Below, one piece after another: positions 51,185 to 59,574 of a stretch of DNA of 60,574 nucleotides (the stretch's first letter is position 1; each line of letters opens with the position of its first letter). A program made the translations under genes and the position numbers. Source of the DNA: Rhizobiaceae bacterium (GTDB lineage Bacteria; Pseudomonadota; Alphaproteobacteria; Rhizobiales; Rhizobiaceae); NCBI GenBank assembly GCA_029233925.1, contig JARGOX010000003.1, forward strand, positions 318,470 to 379,043, written 5' to 3'. The notes under the pieces are model-generated. The model saw nothing but the letters and a program-made list of their open reading frames with translations, was not told the origin of the DNA and did no database searches.

Positions 51185-52057
51185 TCAGGCAGCATCTCTC
51201 AAAATGCTTGCGGCAATGGTCTCGGCTGCTTTCAGAGCGGCCAGGTCAATGCCTGTGCGAAGCCCCATCGCCTCCAGCAAGGTAACCACCGCGCCCGTTG
51301 CCACATTGCCACTGGAGCCCGGTGCATAGGGGCAGCCACCCAGGCCGCCGACGGAGGAATCGAAAGTGCGCATTCCCCGCTCAACGCAATGCCGTATCAT
51401 CTCCAGTGCCGTGCCGTGGGTATCGTGAAAATGCCCGGCCAGCAGATCGGCTGACATTGTATCCAGCAGCACATCCAGCAATGCCGCCATGGTCTCGCGG
51501 TTTCCCGCACCGATCGTATCGCCGAGTGAAACCTCGTAACAGCCCATTTGAAGCAGCCTTGCGGCAACATCGCAAACCTGAGCCGGAGCAACAGCTCCCT
51601 CAAAGGGACAGGCGATGACAGCAGACAGATAGCCCCGCACGGGCAGACCCGCTATACGGGCCTGTTCCAGCACCGGCTCAAACCTTTCCAGGCTCTCGTC
51701 AATGGAACAATTGAGATTGGCGCGGCTGAAAGCCTCGGAGGCAGAGGCAAAAATGGCAATTTCGTCCGCCCCGGCTTTCAGCGCATGCTCAAACCCTCTC
51801 AGATTGGGCGTCAACACCGTATAACGTACATCGGGTTTGCGCAGTATGCCCTGCATGACCTGCGCGGCATCCTTGAGCTGCGGCACCCATTTGGGGCTGA
51901 CAAAACTGGTCGTCTCTATTTTTGTGAAGCCCGACTGAGCCAAAGCATTGACCAGCCGGATTTTCTCCTGCGTCGGAACCTCGAGCGACAGGCTCTGCAA
52001 ACCGTCGCGGGGTCCCACTTCAAAAATCATTGCGGCGTCATCTGTCTGTCGGTTCAT
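51185..52057 (-). CDS. mvaB: Hydroxymethylglutaryl-CoA lyase
   Basis: Encodes about 290 residues. The N-terminal metal/substrate motif EVGPRDGLQ, the SFVSPKWVPQL stretch, the HFHDTHGTA metal histidines and the family signature SVGGLGGCPYAPGSSGN, with the active cysteine, are all present. The enzyme splits 3-hydroxy-3-methylglutaryl-CoA into acetyl-CoA and acetoacetate. AAGGTGAAG precedes the ATG. It lies 50 bp after the HMG-CoA reductase gene, which points to mevalonate breakdown rather than leucine catabolism. Confidence 0.93.
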   Translation of the reverse strand: MNRQTDDAAMIFEVGPRDGLQSLSLEVPTQEKIRLVNALAQSGFTKIETTSFVSPKWVPQLKDAAQVMQGILRKPDVRYTVLTPNLRGFEHALKAGADEIAIFASASEAFSRANLNCSIDESLERFEPVLEQARIAGLPVRGYLSAVIACPFEGAVAPAQVCDVAARLLQMGCYEVSLGDTIGAGNRETMAALLDVLLDTMSADLLAGHFHDTHGTALEMIRHCVERGMRTFDSSVGGLGGCPYAPGSSGNVATGAVVTLLEAMGLRTGIDLAALKAAETIAASILRDAA

Positions 52058-52107
52058 GGCAGTTCTTCACCTTGCAGCCGATCGTCAGAACGGGGATCCG
52101 GCCAGGA

Positions 52108-53406
52108 CTACTTGCTTAGCAGTTCGGCAGCCCTGTCGACGGTCACGTCACCTGCCTCCGCAATCTGTTTGGCAATACGGTCCACATCGGCACCGGTTGC
52201 TCCGGCCAGAATGGCTATATTGCGCGCGTGCAGCGCCATATGTCCCTTTTGAATGCCTTCGGTGGAAAGCGCCCGCAACGCAGCCATATTCTGTGCCAGA
52301 CCAACCGCAATGGTCACTTCCGCCAACTCGCTGGCAGAGGTCACATTCATCATGCGCAGTGCGGCCCGTGCTGCCGGATGGGTTTTTGTGGCGCCGCCCA
52401 CAAGGCCCAGAGCCATGGGCATCTCTATGGTTCCGACCAGCGAGCCCGCCCCATTGATTTCCCAGCGGGACAGGGAGGTGTATCGCCCGTCGCGCGCCGC
52501 ATAGGCGTGTGCGCCAGCCTCGATCGCGCGCCAGTCATTGCCGGTGGCAACCACCACCGGATCAATGCCGTTCATGATACCCTTGTTGTGTGTCGCTGCC
52601 CGATAGGGGTCGACAATGGCCAGTGCACAGGCCTGCACGATGCCTTCCGCCACGCGCGCACCATCCAGATCCTTCGTGCTCAGCGCATCCGCAGTAATTT
52701 CGACCCGCGCCCGCGCCAGCCGATGATCGGCCAGATTCGACAGAATGCGAAGGCGTACCTGGCCGCCGCTGATTTCCTCGACACGCGGCGCCAGCATTTC
52801 AGCCATGGAGTTGACCACATTGGCCCCCATGGCATCGCGCACATCGACGAGCAGATGTAGTACGACGAGGGGGCCAATAGGGGTATCTTCAAAGATATGC
52901 ACCTCGATATCCTTGCAACCGCCCCCCAGTCCGATGAGCATCTTGTCGCGGGAATTGGCACGTTCCATCAAATCGTCACGCGCCGAAAGCAGACGCTGTC
53001 TGGCACCATAGGGATCCGTGATATTCAGGATCTGGATCTGGGCCCGCATGATCGGCAATGTCGACGATGTGGTGAAACCACCACAGTCGCGCGCGATCTT
53101 CGCCATATAGGAAGCGGCAGCAACCACCGAGGGCTCTTCCACCGCCATGGGAATGAGGTAGTCGGTCCCGTTGATCACAAAATTTCCGGCAACGCCCAGC
53201 GGCAATTCGAATTTGCCAATGACATTCTCGATCATGCCATTGGCAAGTGAGACCGACAGTGCGTCCTCACCGGCAAGAGCCCGCTCATCTTGCGCATCCA
53301 GCCCTGCTGCCTCGCACACAACGGCGCGCCTTCCGGCAGGTTCGAGTCCGCGAAGATTGGCTATGCGTGAATTGATTTTCTTGACGGTTGACCCGTTTCC
53401 GACCAT
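52108..53406 (-). CDS. mvaA: Hydroxymethylglutaryl-CoA reductase, class II (degradative)
   Basis: Encodes about 432 residues, without the membrane domain of class I enzymes. Seen are the catalytic Glu in [23 protein letters not shown], the lysine in [11 protein letters not shown] and the [10 protein letters not shown] segment with the catalytic His. Class II enzymes usually run oxidatively in mevalonate-degrading bacteria, forming HMG-CoA with NAD+. Start is the ATG after GGGAGG; an earlier in-frame ATG lacks a ribosome site. It is divergent from a MocR-type regulator. With the downstream lyase it converts mevalonate to acetyl-CoA and acetoacetate. No mevalonate transporter is next to it. Confidence 0.93.
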   Translation of the reverse strand: MVGNGSTVKKINSRIANLRGLEPAGRRAVVCEAAGLDAQDERALAGEDALSVSLANGMIENVIGKFELPLGVAGNFVINGTDYLIPMAVEEPSVVAAASYMAKIARDCGGFTTSSTLPIMRAQIQILNITDPYGARQRLLSARDDLMERANSRDKMLIGLGGGCKDIEVHIFEDTPIGPLVVLHLLVDVRDAMGANVVNSMAEMLAPRVEEISGGQVRLRILSNLADHRLARARVEITADALSTKDLDGARVAEGIVQACALAIVDPYRAATHNKGIMNGIDPVVVATGNDWRAIEAGAHAYAARDGRYTSLSRWEINGAGSLVGTIEMPMALGLVGGATKTHPAARAALRMMNVTSASELAEVTIAVGLAQNMAALRALSTEGIQKGHMALHARNIAILAGATGADVDRIAKQIAEAGDVTVDRAAELLSK

Positions 53407-53489
53407 GTGCGACCTCCCGATCCTGCTGCCGAAGTTTTGCAAAATTCACGTCCGCGATAAAGGAACAGTTGCGAGATTATTACTGTTAC

Positions 53490-53513
53490 TGTACCCATCA
53501 AAATAGGGGTACA
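53490..53513. promoter_or_regulatory. Inverted repeat in the mvaA / MocR divergent region
   Basis: Perfect 7-bp arms TGTACCC / GGGTACA separated by 10 bp, preceded by a direct repeat TACTGT-TACTGT (53481-53492). It lies 23 bp before the MocR gene and 84 bp before mvaA. Likely operator of the MocR regulator. Confidence 0.62.
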
Positions 53514-53535
53514 TTTCAACAGGCTGGCCTGATCG

Positions 53536-54924
53536 ATGATGAACAAGACTGAAAAAATCGTCCAGGCGATTGCAGCGGATATTGGTGAAGGCATCCTCAT
53601 GCCTGGCCAGCGCATCGCCTCTGTCCGTCAGGCATCCGAGGTCTATGACGTATCAAAGAACACCATCATCGAGGCCTATGAACGCCTTGCTGCCAAGGGT
53701 CTGATTTCCGCCAAGCGCGGATCCGGATATTATGTTTGCGAACGTCGGCTTTCGATCCGGGAGACCAGCATGCCGCCGCCCCGGCATGTATTGGAAGCCG
53801 TGGACAGGATTTCACTGCTGCAATCGCAGTTGAACCAGGATTTTGCCGTCCGCGTCGGCGACGGTCGCCCACCAGCCTCATGGATGGAAGGCGCAATCCC
53901 CAGCCGATTGATCAAGCAATTTTTTCAACCCGATGGCAGCGATCGCAGCGGATATGGCAGCTTTCAGGGCCACACCGAGTTGCGCGAACTGATTGCCGCG
54001 CGCAACAGGTTGCACAACATCAATGCCAGCGCCAATCAGATTGTCACAACCTTCGGCGCCAATCACGGCCTTGATCTGATCATCCGCCGCTATCTGGTTC
54101 CCGGTGACACTGTTCTGGTTGACGATCCGGGCTATTATCCGCTGTTTGCCAAACTGGAACTGGCACAGGTCCGCTTTGTAGGCGTGCGCCGCACAGCCGT
54201 CGGGCCGGATCTTGATGATCTGCAGAAAAAGGCCGAGCAGGAAAACCCTGCATTCTTTTTTACCCAGTCCACCGGCCAGAACCCAACAGGCTCGTCCATC
54301 GATTTGCCAACCGCGCACGGCGTTCTGCAGATCGCCAACAAGACCGGCATGATCGTTGTCGACGATGATCCATTTGTCGACCTGCCGAATGGAGCAGGAA
54401 TACGCCTTGCTTCACTTGACCAGTTCCAGTCGATGATCTTCGTCGGTTCCTTTTCCAAGGTGATATCCGCCAGTTTTCGCTCCGGCTATATCATTGCACC
54501 GGCCAATATCGCCGCTGAGATTGCCGAATCGAAATTGATCACCTCGATCAACAGTTCGCGGTTTTCGGAAATGATGATCGCCGAGATGATCAAGAGCCGA
54601 CGCTACCACAAACACCTGCAGAAACTCGATCGACGTCTGGGCGAAACACAAACAGCCTATATGAGCCGGATCGACCAGTTGGGACTGGAACTCTTCACCC
54701 GCGACACCCACGGCTACTATTCCTATATCATATTGCCACCGGGGGTCTCGGATCTGGAATTTGCCAGGGACGCGGCCCGTGCGGGCATTTTTATTGCACC
54801 CAGCACGCCCTTTGCGGTGCAAAAGGATCCGCATGTCGCAGCCATCAGGATCAATATCACCCGTGCTGATGACACACGGTTCTTCAATTTTATGCGCAAT
54901 TATTTCAAGAACATTCGATCATGA
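53536..54924 (+). CDS. MocR-family regulator (GntR winged helix plus aminotransferase-like domain)
   Basis: Encodes about 462 residues: a GntR-type winged helix (about 5-75, VRQASEVYDVSKNTIIEAYE) and a type I aminotransferase-like domain (about 115-460). The PLP-binding lysine is in GSFSKVISASFRSGY and the PLP-contacting Asp in VVDDDPFVDL. MocR proteins use PLP as effector or sense an amino compound. It is divergent from mvaA/mvaB, the probable target operon, with an inverted repeat between. ATG 53539 is an alternative start. Confidence 0.9.
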   Translation: MMNKTEKIVQAIAADIGEGILMPGQRIASVRQASEVYDVSKNTIIEAYERLAAKGLISAKRGSGYYVCERRLSIRETSMPPPRHVLEAVDRISLLQSQLNQDFAVRVGDGRPPASWMEGAIPSRLIKQFFQPDGSDRSGYGSFQGHTELRELIAARNRLHNINASANQIVTTFGANHGLDLIIRRYLVPGDTVLVDDPGYYPLFAKLELAQVRFVGVRRTAVGPDLDDLQKKAEQENPAFFFTQSTGQNPTGSSIDLPTAHGVLQIANKTGMIVVDDDPFVDLPNGAGIRLASLDQFQSMIFVGSFSKVISASFRSGYIIAPANIAAEIAESKLITSINSSRFSEMMIAEMIKSRRYHKHLQKLDRRLGETQTAYMSRIDQLGLELFTRDTHGYYSYIILPPGVSDLEFARDAARAGIFIAPSTPFAVQKDPHVAAIRINITRADDTRFFNFMRNYFKNIRS

Positions 54925-54930
54925 AGCGCA

Positions 54931-56433
54931 CTAATGAACAGCAGCATACATGATGCTTTCTTCATCGGCGGTTTCAATAGGCAGCTCTTCGACAATACGC
55001 CCCTGTCTTGCCACCAGTATGCGGTCACTGAGCGCCATGATTTCCGGAAGATAGGAAGAAATGACAATCACCGTGGCGCCTGCGTCAGCAAGCTTTTCAA
55101 TGGTTGCATGTATTTCTGAAATGGCGCCGACATCCACACCGCGCGTAGGTTCGTCGAAGATGATGATATCAGGACTTTGCACCAGCGATTTGGCGATCAC
55201 CACCTTTTGCTGATTGCCGCCCGAGAGTTCCACCATGCGCGCCTCGGCGCCGATTGCCTTGACCTGAAGCGCCTTTATCCACTGATCAGCCAATTCTTTG
55301 ACCTGCGCGCGATGAATGACCGTCAGCGGACCGCCATATTTGGCCAGATGACCATTGAAGATATTCTGTCCGATGCCCATCGTGTCAAACATGCCATCCA
55401 GCTTGCGGTCTTCCGTGACATAGGCAATGCCGTATTGCATAGCGGCTGCCGGCACCTTGAAACGTACCGGCTTGCCGTTGATCAATACCCGGCCACCATT
55501 GCGAAAATCGCGCTTCAATATGCCTGCTGCGATCTTCATCATTTCGCTTCGTCCGGCGCCCACCAGTCCGAACAGGCCGGTTATCTGGCCAGAATAGGCC
55601 GTCATGGTTGCTCCGCGCACAATTTTGTCCATGGACAGATTCTGCAGGCTCAATGTGGGCTCTCCCAGCTTTCGCGCCTTGCGCTGAACACGGCCGGGGT
55701 GAATTTCATCTTGCAGGTCCCGGCCCACCATATCGCGAACTATGCTGCTGCGTGAGAATTCAGAGACATGGCCATTGCGCACCAATCTTCCATCACGCAG
55801 CACGGTGATCCTGTCGGCTATGGACAGGGCTTCTTCCAATGCGTGGGTGATAAACACGATGGCGTGGCCTTGCGCTTTCAAATTCCTGACGAGGGTAAAA
55901 AAGTGATATTTTTCCTCCGGTGTCAGCGTCGCTGTCGGCTCGTCGAATATCAGGACATGGGCATTGTGATGGACGGCCCTGGCGATCTCCACCATCTGTT
56001 TTTTTGCAGCCCCAAGCGTTGACACAAGCGCTGTCGGCTCCACAGGAAAACTCAGCCGCTGCAAATGCTGCTGGGCCCTGATATTGACCCCGCGCAAGCG
56101 ATTGAAGAAATTTTCTTCCCCCAGAAAAATATTCTGCGCAACACTCATGGAGGGAACAAGGTTGGTCTCCTGAAAAACCATGGCAATGCCCTTGCCAAGC
56201 GCATCCGCCGGCGATGCAAGCTGCGTGACCTGCCCCTTCAGGATGAGCTCGCCGGAGGTCAGTGGAAACAGCCCGGCAAGAATTTTCATCAAGGTCGATT
56301 TTCCCGCGCCATTCTCGCCCAGCAGGGCATGCACTTCGCCTGGCAGCAGATCAAAATCCACCTGGTCAATGGCAATATTGCCACCGAAACTTTTTGTCGC
56401 CTTGCGAAATTCAACAACCTTCTCAATGCTCAT
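54931..56433 (-). CDS. CUT2 sugar ABC ATPase, two-domain (RbsA/MglA-like)
   Basis: Encodes about 500 residues with two ATPase domains. First: Walker A GENGAGKST, Walker B VLIFDEPTATL. Second: signature LSGGNQQKV and Walker B IIIFDEPTRGVDVG, both intact, unlike the paralogue at 22713-24215. It is the last gene of the operon that includes the permease-propeller fusion. It overlaps the previous gene by 11 bases and converges on the MocR gene. Confidence 0.93.
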   Translation of the reverse strand: MSIEKVVEFRKATKSFGGNIAIDQVDFDLLPGEVHALLGENGAGKSTLMKILAGLFPLTSGELILKGQVTQLASPADALGKGIAMVFQETNLVPSMSVAQNIFLGEENFFNRLRGVNIRAQQHLQRLSFPVEPTALVSTLGAAKKQMVEIARAVHHNAHVLIFDEPTATLTPEEKYHFFTLVRNLKAQGHAIVFITHALEEALSIADRITVLRDGRLVRNGHVSEFSRSSIVRDMVGRDLQDEIHPGRVQRKARKLGEPTLSLQNLSMDKIVRGATMTAYSGQITGLFGLVGAGRSEMMKIAAGILKRDFRNGGRVLINGKPVRFKVPAAAMQYGIAYVTEDRKLDGMFDTMGIGQNIFNGHLAKYGGPLTVIHRAQVKELADQWIKALQVKAIGAEARMVELSGGNQQKVVIAKSLVQSPDIIIFDEPTRGVDVGAISEIHATIEKLADAGATVIVISSYLPEIMALSDRILVARQGRIVEELPIETADEESIMYAAVH

Positions 56434-57511
56434 CGCTAGCACCCGCCCTCATCATCAACAGGGAGCCACTGCCCTTTGAGGCTGCAACGATATGCTCGCC
56501 GAAACGCAATGCGGCACTGATGCCATGCATCTGTCCATCAGCCCGGCTGTGCCAGCTTTCAAGCGGAGCGAAGTCACCATCACACGAGATCACCAGACCG
56601 CAGGAGGACGACGGCGCCCATGGTTTCATGACCCCCATCTGGCGCACTTCCCCTTGCAACAGCGGATAATTGGCCGAACGCGGCCGTCCATAGGTCGGAC
56701 CAACCCATTCATCTTCTTCCAGTTTTGCAAGCATGTTCTGCAGGAAACCCGGTTCACGCAAAATGAATTCATAGATTTGCCGTCGTGGCGCAAAAAGCGA
56801 CACCAGATAGAGCCCGGCACTGTCAACGCTCAATCGTCCGGGATAGGCAGGCAGGTCGGCCAGCAGCATGCGCTTGAAAGCGCCCTGTGGTGACAATGCC
56901 ACCACCCGATGCGCCCAGGCCTCTGCAACAATGAGGCCGCCATCTGCGTCAATCACAAGTCCGGCTGGATAGTGCAGGCCACCGGCCACTGTGCGCACCC
57001 TGGCCTGCGCAGGATTCACGAACAGGATTTCACCATGTGAATTGTGCTCGAATAAATCCCGACGCCAGGCGGAAATGGGGTTCGCGTTGGAACCGATTGC
57101 ACAATAGAGGCCATCATCGGCATCAAAATGCAAAGCCGTCACACAGGCACTGTGTTTTTCCGACAGTGCAATTTGTTGCCACTGGTCGTCGGCGGACCGC
57201 AGCCGCAGACCCTCGCCGAAAAGCGCAATGGCAAGCAATCCCGAGGCCGCAACGGCAAGGGCGGTAATCGGACGGTCAAATGCCTTGATCAGCGTGACTT
57301 CGCCATCTTCGGCGCGCAGGGACAACAGCCTGTTTTCCGATGTGAAAACCAACTCGCCATTCAAAACGGCCAAATCGTCAATATGCGCACCAGTCCAGAC
57401 GATGGACGCGCGATCCAGATGATCATTGGGCCGCAAAGGCCCGTCCATGGTCGGAACATAGAGGCCATGATCCGATTGGTTGGCCTGCCTGCGCCCAAAC
57501 AGTCGCATCAT
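56423..57511 (-). CDS. Beta-propeller protein of the SMP-30/strictosidine-synthase-like group
   Basis: Encodes about 362 residues. Propeller blades are seen as GGLHYPAGLVIDADGGL, VAEAWAHRVVALSPQG and LPAYPGRLSVDSAGLY. It resembles the C-terminal half of the neighbouring fusion protein and may have arisen by duplication. Several canonical positions are changed (PAYPGR where strictosidine-synthase-like proteins have PGYPDN), so lactonase activity is uncertain. No signal peptide is seen. Start overlaps the fusion gene stop as ATGA. Confidence 0.72.
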   Translation of the reverse strand: MMRLFGRRQANQSDHGLYVPTMDGPLRPNDHLDRASIVWTGAHIDDLAVLNGELVFTSENRLLSLRAEDGEVTLIKAFDRPITALAVAASGLLAIALFGEGLRLRSADDQWQQIALSEKHSACVTALHFDADDGLYCAIGSNANPISAWRRDLFEHNSHGEILFVNPAQARVRTVAGGLHYPAGLVIDADGGLIVAEAWAHRVVALSPQGAFKRMLLADLPAYPGRLSVDSAGLYLVSLFAPRRQIYEFILREPGFLQNMLAKLEEDEWVGPTYGRPRSANYPLLQGEVRQMGVMKPWAPSSSCGLVISCDGDFAPLESWHSRADGQMHGISAALRFGEHIVAASKGSGSLLMMRAGASDEH

Positions 57512-59553
57512 GATGACAGCCCCCAATAGGCGGTATTGGCATCCCAATTTTCATCGGCCTCCGCCAGGCGGATCCGGCCAATGCGATTGTTCGTGACGCC
57601 GCCGAGGTAAAGCCATCCCCTGTGTTCCCGCATTGATGTCACAGAGGGCAATTGTTCTCCGGCGGCTTCCCACAGGCTTTGGGTGACCTTGCCATCCGCA
57701 TTGACCTTGATCACGCAGCCCTTGTTGATATTTGGAAATAGCCATTGATCCGCTGGAATACGAACGGCCATGCGCCGACGAAAGGATGGATGTTGCATCG
57801 TCAGATCAAATGCCGGTGTGCGCATGCCCAAAAGCGCAATCCAGTAGCCACCGTCTGATGCGCGATTGATATTGTCCGGATAGCCGGGCAGATTATCGAG
57901 AAAAATCTCGCGGCGGCCTTTGCGCGGACCGGCAAACCAGTATCGGTTGATGCGACACGCCCAGGTTTCAGCAAACAGCAGGGAATCTCCATCGGGACAG
58001 ATGGTGACGCCATTGGGGAAGATCAGGTTCTTCAGCACGGTGCGGGTTTTGCCGCTTTTCGGGTCGTATTCCAGCAGGCGGCCATTGCCCCGGCCCTCGA
58101 GCGCATCAACGGCCCATTCCGTCATTTCATAGCGTTTGGTGGCCTCGGTGAAAAAGATGCGGCCATCGGGCGCAATATCCAGATCGTCCGGCAGGCGAAG
58201 CCGGGAATCGTCAATGATCGAGGTCAGGCTTCTGTCTGTTTCATCGGTCACCTTGCTGACCACACCATCGGGTGAAACCCGGTAGACGCCCATTCCGCCC
58301 ACACAGGTCAGCAGATTTCCGGAGCCATCAAAGGCCAGACCGAGCGGATGGCCACCGATTTGCGCGAAGACCTCGTGCCGGACAAAGTCCGGCGCGAAAA
58401 ACCGCACAATCTCGCCGTGCCGCGTGCCGGTATAAAGATTTCCCTGGCGATCCAGAATCACGTCTTCAGGCCCTTCGACCGTACCCTGACCAATGATCTC
58501 GGCATCGCCCAACAGATCGTTGACGGCAAAGACCGAGCCATCCGTGATGGCCGGCGCCTTGTCGAGCGCCATATAGGTAGGGGAAACATAGACCTTGCCC
58601 AGAATTTTCTGGCGGTTTTTCACCCATTTTGCATCGAAAATAACCGCGATGATGAGAACGAGGGCTGCTCCAATCAAGGCATTGCCAACAGACCCGCGGC
58701 CGCCGCCAAGGGAGACACCGGCCAGCACGACGGCTGTCAGAACCTGCACTTCCAGCCCGATCCCGGTATCCGATCCCGTGCTGCCCAGTCTGGCTGAAAA
58801 AAGGAAGGCCGCCGTTGCAGTCAAAAGCCCCGAACAGATATAGGCAATCGCAACCGTGCGTTTGACATGGATACCCGAATTATGCGCCGATTTCCGCGAT
58901 CCGCCAACGGCCCTTATGTGCCAGCCGATGCGCAACCGCGTCAGCATGATATGCGCGAAAAAAGCGATGACGGCAAAGATCAGGAAGGATACCGGCAGGT
59001 TCATATATTCGCCGAAGCCGATGAAATCCCAAAGCGGGCTTTCGGCAAATCCGCCGACAATGCCGCTGGCCAGTCTGGGAAAGGCGATATCATAGATGGA
59101 CCTGAAAATGACCAGCGTCACCAATGTGGTGATAAAGGCCCGCAGCCCGATATAACCGATCAGGATTCCATTAAGCGCACCGCACAGAAAGCCGGCCAGC
59201 AATGTTGCACCAAAGGCCAGATAGATGGAGACGCCGAGCACATTCATCATGGTCAGCGCAACCAGAACACACAGGGCAAACATCGAACCGATGGAAAGGT
59301 CTATGCCCCCGGACAAAAGGACGATTGTCAGGGCAATGGCCAAGAGCCCGAATTCAGACAATTGTCGACTTTGATCGGACAGGCTTCCGAGGGAAAAGAA
59401 ACCCGGAATGAGGATCGAGATAATGATGACCATGACCAGCAGAACGGCCGCAGGTATGACGCTGTCAATCCAGCTCTTTGTCAACAGTTCGCCCAGAAAG
59501 CGTGCCGAAAAGATCCGGTAACGACGCGGCGTTACCACGGGGATGCGGGTCAT
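57508..59553 (-). CDS. CUT2 permease fused to an SMP-30/strictosidine-synthase-like beta-propeller
   Basis: Encodes about 681 residues. Residues 30-315 are an RbsC-type permease with SGGIDLSIGSMFALCVLV and AGVSLGGGRGSVGNALIGA. Residues about 340-681 are a beta-propeller with NGVTICPDGDSLLFAETWA and LPGYPDNINRASDGGYWIALL. Both other CUT2 permeases in this window have a further membrane helix after the GGGRG segment; here the chain goes from VLIIAVIFDAKWVKNR straight into soluble sequence. If RbsC topology holds, that would put the propeller in the periplasm. The only permease of this operon. Confidence 0.88.
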   Translation of the reverse strand: MTRIPVVTPRRYRIFSARFLGELLTKSWIDSVIPAAVLLVMVIIISILIPGFFSLGSLSDQSRQLSEFGLLAIALTIVLLSGGIDLSIGSMFALCVLVALTMMNVLGVSIYLAFGATLLAGFLCGALNGILIGYIGLRAFITTLVTLVIFRSIYDIAFPRLASGIVGGFAESPLWDFIGFGEYMNLPVSFLIFAVIAFFAHIMLTRLRIGWHIRAVGGSRKSAHNSGIHVKRTVAIAYICSGLLTATAAFLFSARLGSTGSDTGIGLEVQVLTAVVLAGVSLGGGRGSVGNALIGAALVLIIAVIFDAKWVKNRQKILGKVYVSPTYMALDKAPAITDGSVFAVNDLLGDAEIIGQGTVEGPEDVILDRQGNLYTGTRHGEIVRFFAPDFVRHEVFAQIGGHPLGLAFDGSGNLLTCVGGMGVYRVSPDGVVSKVTDETDRSLTSIIDDSRLRLPDDLDIAPDGRIFFTEATKRYEMTEWAVDALEGRGNGRLLEYDPKSGKTRTVLKNLIFPNGVTICPDGDSLLFAETWACRINRYWFAGPRKGRREIFLDNLPGYPDNINRASDGGYWIALLGMRTPAFDLTMQHPSFRRRMAVRIPADQWLFPNINKGCVIKVNADGKVTQSLWEAAGEQLPSVTSMREHRGWLYLGGVTNNRIGRIRLAEADENWDANTAYWGLSS

Positions 59554-59574
59554 GGTCAATGTTCCGGGTCGCCT

